Assembly: GCA_034431315.1 (NCBI GenBank)
Contig: DAOUDK010000085.1
Location: forward strand, 1-64,000
DNA: 64,000 nucleotides
Source of the DNA: JAUWOY01 sp034431315
GTDB taxonomy: Bacteria > Chloroflexota > Anaerolineae > VGOG01
Direction of reading: 5' to 3'
This document shows, in pieces, positions 59,935 to 64,000 of this stretch (its first letter is position 1; every line of letters starts with the position of its first letter). The notes beneath the pieces are model-generated. The model ran no database searches, had not been told where the DNA came from, and saw only the letters and a program-made list of their open reading frames with translations. The translations under genes were made by a program, and so were the position numbers.

Positions 59935-61372
59935 CCATCCCCTCCTTCACCTCCTCCCACAGCTCTTCCTGCTCGGCCAGACTCAACTCGCTCAGGTCGA
60001 GCCCCCGCTCCCGACAGAGGTCTTCCATCCCAGAAAAGCGTTGGATAAACTGCCCGCAGGCCCCGCGGAGCGCGCTCTCGGCGTCAATGTCCAACCAGCG
60101 AGCCAAGTTGACTACCGAGAAGAGGACATCGCCCAGCTCCTCCTCCAGCTCCTCGTCCCCCTGGGCCTCCCTCAGCTCCGCCACCTCCTCGGCTATCTTG
60201 GCCACCACCCCCTCAGCGTCCGGCCAGTCGAAGCCCACCCGCGCCACTCGCTTCTGGATGGCTTGAGCTCGGGCCAGGGCCGGCAGCGCGCTCGACACCC
60301 CGCCCAGCAAGGAGTGCTCCCCCTTCTCCTCCCGCTTGATCTCCTCCCAATTGTGCATCACCTCAGCCGCATCGGCCACCACGACATCGCCGAAGACGTG
60401 AGGGTGACGGTGCTTGATCTTGGCGTCAACCCCCTCGATAACCTGGGCCAGGCTGAACTCCCCCGCTTCGACAGCGATCTGAGCCTGCAGGACTATTTGC
60501 AGAAGCAGGTCTCCCAGCTCTTCCCGCAGGGCGTCCGTATCGTCGGCATCCAGAGCCGCCAGCGTCTCGTGGGTCTCTTCCAGCAGATGAGGCCGTAACG
60601 ATTGATGCGTCTGCTCCCGATCCCAGGGGCAGCCCCCAGGGGCCCGCAAACGAGCGATGATATCCTGAAAAGCTTCCAACGAGCTAGGCCGAGGCAGAGG
60701 CGGCACGTACAGGGAGGTCAGGTGATCTACGTCGGGTTGGCGGTCCAGTTCATAGAGAGGCACCGTCAAGACCTGCGCCTGGGCCGTGCTCGCTCCGCGC
60801 ACCAGAGTGACCGGATGCTCATCGGGATAGAGGTTCATCAAGGTGAGCTTGACATCGCTGGCCAGTTGCTGGTCATACAACTGAGCAATTAGAGCTGGCA
60901 AGTCGGGATTCAAGTATGGGTGGTGAAGGGCCGCCAATTCAGTGGCATCCGCTATCTGCAATCCAGCCAGGGCGTCCAGGCCCAGGCAGGTGAGCACCGA
61001 TTCGATGAAGCTCAGCCCCTCCACCACGCGCACGCCTATCTCCTGTTGCCTGGCCAAAGCCAATATGCGCTGCACCGAGGCTTCGCCTACCAGAGGATGG
61101 CCGGGCACGGCATAGACCACGCCTTCGGGGCGCCGTCCTAGCTCCAGGACCTGGCGAGCTATCTCGTCGTAGACCTCGGCGAAAGTCTCTTTCTCCTCGT
61201 AGAGATGATCGAAGAAGTGGAGAGAGGGGCCCGGGGGCAAGGACGCCACCGTGGGATGGTGACAAGTGCGCAAATAGACTTCTCCCGCCTCCCGCAGGAC
61301 TTGTTGAGCCTCCAAAGTCAACTGCTTGGGATCGCCCGGCCCCAGGCCGACGACAGTTATTCCCTGTTTCAT
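59918..61372 (-). CDS. mazG: MazG nucleotide pyrophosphohydrolase with N-terminal tetrapyrrole-methylase-like domain
   Basis: 484 aa. Residues ~1-220 form a TP-methylase-like domain (VVGLGPGDPKQLTLEAQQVL; VYAVPGHPLVGEASV), as in YabN. Residues ~255-475 are two MazG modules, with CPWDREQTHQSLRPHLLEETHETL, then LREELGDLLLQIVLQ and EVAELREAQ, ELEEELGDVLFSVVNLAR. EExxE/ExxD motifs bind Mg and hydrolyse NTPs to NMPs. AGGAGG lies upstream of the ATG. The last residues (GMSDE) and TAA are encoded by heptamer array 13. Confidence 0.94.
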   Translation of the reverse strand: MKQGITVVGLGPGDPKQLTLEAQQVLREAGEVYLRTCHHPTVASLPPGPSLHFFDHLYEEKETFAEVYDEIARQVLELGRRPEGVVYAVPGHPLVGEASVQRILALARQQEIGVRVVEGLSFIESVLTCLGLDALAGLQIADATELAALHHPYLNPDLPALIAQLYDQQLASDVKLTLMNLYPDEHPVTLVRGASTAQAQVLTVPLYELDRQPDVDHLTSLYVPPLPRPSSLEAFQDIIARLRAPGGCPWDREQTHQSLRPHLLEETHETLAALDADDTDALREELGDLLLQIVLQAQIAVEAGEFSLAQVIEGVDAKIKHRHPHVFGDVVVADAAEVMHNWEEIKREEKGEHSLLGGVSSALPALARAQAIQKRVARVGFDWPDAEGVVAKIAEEVAELREAQGDEELEEELGDVLFSVVNLARWLDIDAESALRGACGQFIQRFSGMEDLCRERGLDLSELSLAEQEELWEEVKEGMGMSDE

Positions 61373-61395
61373 CTCGCCTCCTCTTGAGGGCGGAG

Positions 61396-61426
61396 TGCGG
61401 ACGCAAGTCCGCAGGCTTGCGCCTGC
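61396..61426. repeat. Pair of short palindromes (GCGGACGCAAGTCCGC, GCAGGCTTGCGCCTGC)
   Basis: Two adjacent 6-bp-stem hairpins form a unit in the 167-bp gap upstream of mazG. I see no gene in this gap; apart from this it holds a TATAAT at 61536. Confidence 0.55.
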
Positions 61427-61539
61427 ACTACGGCCCGCAAATTCTCTAGTTCTGATTATAGTGCAAAGTGGCGATTATGCAAGAGCTCATTCTAAAATGG
61501 CAATACGCCCTCTAGCCAGAAAATGCGTTTTGGGGTATA

Positions 61540-61851
61540 ATGGTGGGCGTGAGTGAATTCTTCCAGCGGGTCTATGAAATCGTTGCCCGCATACCCAGGG
61601 GCAAGGTCGTCACCTATGGCCAGATTGCCGCCGCCTTGGGTGACCCACGGCAGGCCCGCACTGTGGGTTGGGCCATGCGTAGCACACCGGAGTGGCTGGA
61701 CATACCCTGGCATCGCGTTGTCAATAGCTCAGGAGGGATCAGCACCCGCCACAGCATCGGCGAATTGAATATCCAGCGAAAGTTGTTGGAGGACGAGGGG
61801 ATCGTCTTCAACGAGGATGGCCGCTTGGACCTGGAGAGGTATCGCTGGTGA
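61540..61851 (+). CDS. Alkyltransferase-like (ATL) DNA-binding protein
   Basis: 103 aa if started at ATG 61540; a GTG at 61549 is a shorter choice. The domain is the DNA-binding half of O6-alkylguanine transferase (VYEIVARIPRGKVVTYGQIAAALGDPRQARTVGWAMRSTP, residues ~10-50), but the catalytic Cys of PCHR is Trp (IPWHRVVNSSG). This identifies an ATL protein, which binds alkylated guanine and recruits nucleotide-excision repair. A TATAAT at 61536-61541 overlaps the start, so the transcript may be leaderless and start at GTG 61549. uvrA occurs in the same window. Confidence 0.9.
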   Translation: MVGVSEFFQRVYEIVARIPRGKVVTYGQIAAALGDPRQARTVGWAMRSTPEWLDIPWHRVVNSSGGISTRHSIGELNIQRKLLEDEGIVFNEDGRLDLERYRW

Positions 61852-61863
61852 GGAGTAAAGTCT

Positions 61864-62592
61864 ATGGACACAATCGTGAAAACCAAAGAATTGAGTAAGC
61901 ATTTTGGCCCCATCCGCGCGGTGGATGGACTGAACCTGGCGGTGCAGGCCGGCGAGATCTACGGCCTGTTGGGACCGAACGGGTCGGGCAAAACGACGCT
62001 AATCCGCCTGATAACTGGCCTGCTGAAGCCTACCTCAGGCAGCGTCACCGTCCTGGACCAGGACATGCCTAACAAGGCAGTTCTCGCCCAGGTGGGGTAC
62101 ATGCCCCAGGCCAAGTCCTTGTACGACGATTTGACCATACGAGAGAACGTCGCCTTCTTTGCCGAGATGTGCGGCGGGGCCAGCCGGGCGCGGGTGGACG
62201 AGGTGGTGGCGTTGATAGACCTGCAAGACCGGGCCGACAGCCTGGTGCGCACCCTCTCCAGCGGCATGAAACAACGTACGTCGCTGGCCTGCGCGCTGGT
62301 GCACCGGCCCCAACTCCTTTTGCTAGACGAGCCCACAGTGGGCGTGGATCCCCAACTGCGGGCCACGTTCTGGTCGTATTTCCGCCGCTTGGCCGACGAA
62401 GGGGTGACGCTGATCGTCTCCAGCCACGTGATGGACGAGGCCGAGCGATGCGACCGGCTGGGTTTTATGCGCCAGGGCAGATTGCTGGCCGAAGGATCCG
62501 CCGAGAAACTCCGCGCTCAGGCCGGCACGGCCACGTTGGAGGAGGCGTTCTTGCGGTTCGCGGAGGGCAGCGTGGAAGGAGGGGAACGATGA
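61864..62592 (+). CDS. ABC transporter ATP-binding protein (ABC-2 type exporter)
   Basis: 242 aa. Walker A GPNGSGKTTLIRLI (residues ~38-51), signature LSSGMKQRTSLACALVHRP, Walker B LLLLDEPTVGVD and H-loop SSHVMDEAERCDR are all in place. GAGGAGTAAAG precedes the ATG. It overlaps the permease gene by ATGA. It powers export of an unknown substrate. Confidence 0.95.
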   Translation: MDTIVKTKELSKHFGPIRAVDGLNLAVQAGEIYGLLGPNGSGKTTLIRLITGLLKPTSGSVTVLDQDMPNKAVLAQVGYMPQAKSLYDDLTIRENVAFFAEMCGGASRARVDEVVALIDLQDRADSLVRTLSSGMKQRTSLACALVHRPQLLLLDEPTVGVDPQLRATFWSYFRRLADEGVTLIVSSHVMDEAERCDRLGFMRQGRLLAEGSAEKLRAQAGTATLEEAFLRFAEGSVEGGER

Positions 62593-63758
62593 ACGCTCGA
62601 CGTGTGTTTGCCTTAGCCCGCCGCGTCATGCGGCAGGTGTTGCGCGACCGCCGGACGGTGGGGTTGCTGGTGTTTGTGCCCATGCTCGTGCTGACGTTGG
62701 GCGCGATCCTCTTTCGCGCCGACCCGGCCGCCATCCCACTGGGCGTGGTGGACGAGGACGAGGGGCTATCCATCTCCCTGGCGGGCAAGGTCGCCCTGGG
62801 GGAGCGCATCGCGGAGGAACTGACCGCCAGCGACGCCTTTGACGTGGTGCCGTTGCACCGTGACGAGATTGACGACCGGCTGCGCAACGGCACGGTTCAG
62901 GGGGTGGTCGTCTTTCCACCCGAGTTCTCCGCTGGGTTCCGCCAGAACCAGCAGGCAGTCCTCGACCTGCGGCTGGAAGGATCCAACCCGACGCGGAGCA
63001 TGATGATCACTGCGCGCGTGAGCGAAGCGGCCATGAAGGCACTGGCCGGGCTGGCGATGATGGGCTTTGGGATGCCCGGCGCGCCCAAAGCGAGCGAGGG
63101 AGAGGCCAAATTGCCCGTCACGGTCGAGGCGAATTATCTTTTTGCCGGCCAAGAGTTCGACACGATGGACTTTATCGCGCCGGTCTACATCGCCTTCCTG
63201 TCCGTGTTCTTTGTCTTCCTGCTGACGTGCGTCTCTTTTCTGCGCGAGCGCTCGCAGGGCACGATGGAGCGGCTGCTGGCCACCCCGGTCACTCGCCTGG
63301 AGATCGTCTTGGGTTACATGGCTGGCCTGGGGCTGTTCGCTTTGATCCAGGCGGCGGTGATTCTCTTTTTCACCGTCTGGGTGCTCAAAATTCACTACTT
63401 GGGCAGCCTCGGCCTGCTGTTCCTCGTCATCGCCTTGCTGGCCGTGGTGGGCGTCAGCCTCGGTATCCTGGCCTCGGCTTTTGCCCGCAACGAGTTCCAG
63501 GTGGTGCAGTTCATCCCGCTGCTCATCATCCCCCAGGTGCTGCTGGGCGGAACGTTCTGGACCGTGGATGAGATGCCGGGCTACCTTCAACCCTTTGCCT
63601 ACGCCGTGCCGCTGACCTACGCCAACCGCGCGCTGCGCGACGTGATGCTCAAAGGCTGGGGCCTGACCGACATCTGGCCCAACCTGGCGATGCTGCTGGG
63701 TTTTGCAGCCTTGCTTGTCACCCTGGGCGCGTTGACCATGCGGCGAGAGGTGGGATAG
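62589..63758 (+). CDS. ABC-2 type transporter permease
   Basis: 389 aa from ATG 62589, which overlaps the ATPase stop. The N-terminal helix (GLLVFVPMLVLTLGAILF), a ~150-aa extracytoplasmic region, then five membrane helices from ~residue 200 (FIAPVYIAFLSVFFVFLLTCVSFLRERSQGTMERLLATPVTRLEIVLGY) are ABC2_membrane_3/YhgE-type features. The long frame from 62169 is out of phase with the ATPase and not coding. Partner of the upstream ATPase. Confidence 0.93.
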   Translation: MNARRVFALARRVMRQVLRDRRTVGLLVFVPMLVLTLGAILFRADPAAIPLGVVDEDEGLSISLAGKVALGERIAEELTASDAFDVVPLHRDEIDDRLRNGTVQGVVVFPPEFSAGFRQNQQAVLDLRLEGSNPTRSMMITARVSEAAMKALAGLAMMGFGMPGAPKASEGEAKLPVTVEANYLFAGQEFDTMDFIAPVYIAFLSVFFVFLLTCVSFLRERSQGTMERLLATPVTRLEIVLGYMAGLGLFALIQAAVILFFTVWVLKIHYLGSLGLLFLVIALLAVVGVSLGILASAFARNEFQVVQFIPLLIIPQVLLGGTFWTVDEMPGYLQPFAYAVPLTYANRALRDVMLKGWGLTDIWPNLAMLLGFAALLVTLGALTMRREVG

Positions 63759-63803
63759 GCATGGCAACAAATTCATTATACGGGCATTTGAGGGAGGGGC
63801 AAG

Positions 63804-64000
63804 ATGCGAGAAGAACTGAGGAAACTACCTGGCGTGGACAGATTGTTGCAAGAGAGGGCCGTCCAGGCTCTGGTCGAGGAATACGGGCACGACTTGACGG
63901 TGGAGGCCATCCGTCAGTCCCTGGACCTGGCTCGGCAAGGCATCATGGCTGGCCAGGATCGCCCCTCGGCGGATGAGATGGTCGAGATGACCAGGACCAG
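63804..64000 (+). CDS. L-seryl-tRNA(Sec) selenium transferase-like protein, 5' part
   Basis: The first 65 codons from ATG 63804 (GGGAGGGG upstream) read MREELRKLPGVDRLLQ and LVEEYGHDLTVEAIR, the N-terminal LRxLPsVDrLL..L helix of SelA and related PLP enzymes. The gene runs off the right edge, so the pyridoxal Lys is not visible. A SelA paralogue acting on another substrate is possible, so no symbol is given. If it is SelA, the host would use selenocysteine; no other sel gene is in view. Confidence 0.72.
   Translation, partial: MREELRKLPGVDRLLQERAVQALVEEYGHDLTVEAIRQSLDLARQGIMAGQDRPSADEMVEMTRT

Noticed and set aside
62169..62588. Upstream extension of the ABC-2 permease
   Set aside because: It is an alternate frame inside the ATP-binding gene; the normal ATGA overlap start at 62589 fits.
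63761..63976. Small frame MATNSLYGHL after the permease
   Set aside because: It shares the region with the selA-like start in another frame, which has a ribosome binding site and a recognisable N-terminus.

Overview
The window is a GC-rich bacterial chromosome segment. It looks like an uncultured Chloroflexota (Anaerolineae-like) genome. That placement is inference and rests on a DUF6391-type protein, secreted proteins carrying the 'LPxxxK' tail-like motif typical of that phylum, an IorAB plus ADP-forming acyl-CoA synthetase fermentation unit, consensus sigma-70 promoters (TTGACA-17-TATAAT) and a very high load of short dispersed repeats. No rRNA, tRNA, CRISPR array, IS transposase or phage gene was recognised.

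Layout. 1-2.2 kb: 3' end of a sortase, a DUF6391 protein and holA. 2.2-9.9 kb: one giant secreted protein (M6-like metalloprotease followed by three UshA-type 5'-nucleotidase modules) on the minus strand, with a long structured leader. 10.3-12.4 kb: a LuxR-HTH/transmembrane/Kelch regulator and a TumE-like toxin-antitoxin pair. 12.4-15.7 kb: a B12-binding radical SAM gene sandwiched between two copies of a ~250 bp segment that carries the 3' end of a four-repeat surface protein gene. 15.7-28.9 kb: a surface-glycan cluster on the minus strand (flippase-like membrane protein, two methyltransferases, four glycosyltransferases, a lipoprotein, and a YfhO-Wzx fusion of 1393 aa). 29-38.9 kb: an OmpR-type regulator with two degenerate receivers, uvrA, a macrodomain protein, a flavoprotein, miaB, xseAB and a HEPN/MNT pair. 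39-44.6 kb: LysE exporter, iorA, iorB and an ADP-forming acyl-CoA synthetase, a complete route from aryl/branched 2-oxoacids to ATP. 44.8-48.4 kb: a small defence-like island (DUF433/DUF5615 pair and a DUF4062-STAND-TPR protein). 48.5-59.9 kb: a glycogen/pentose-phosphate operon (glgA, malQ, debranching enzyme, small kinase, rpiA, rpe, glgP, GH57). 59.9-64 kb: mazG, an alkyltransferase-like protein, an ABC-2 exporter and the start of a selA-like gene.

The most unusual signal is not a gene. At least 13 arrays of imperfect heptamer tandem repeats, most folding back on themselves as two complementary arms, sit between and inside genes. Several are read in frame within proteins, or supply the last residues and the stop codon of a protein. 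A second family of C-run/G-run palindromes is inserted in frame in five unrelated housekeeping genes, where it encodes a Pro/Gly-rich loop, and a third (CCTGAGC-TG-CGAAGG type) is found in three genes and one spacer. Together they look like a live population of small, protein-tolerated palindromic elements.

Functional themes. The organism appears to ferment amino acids (IorAB plus ADP-forming ligase), store glycogen, export decorated surface glycans and large secreted hydrolases, and carry several toxin-antitoxin or NLR-like defence genes. All product names come from reading the translated sequences; no database search was run.
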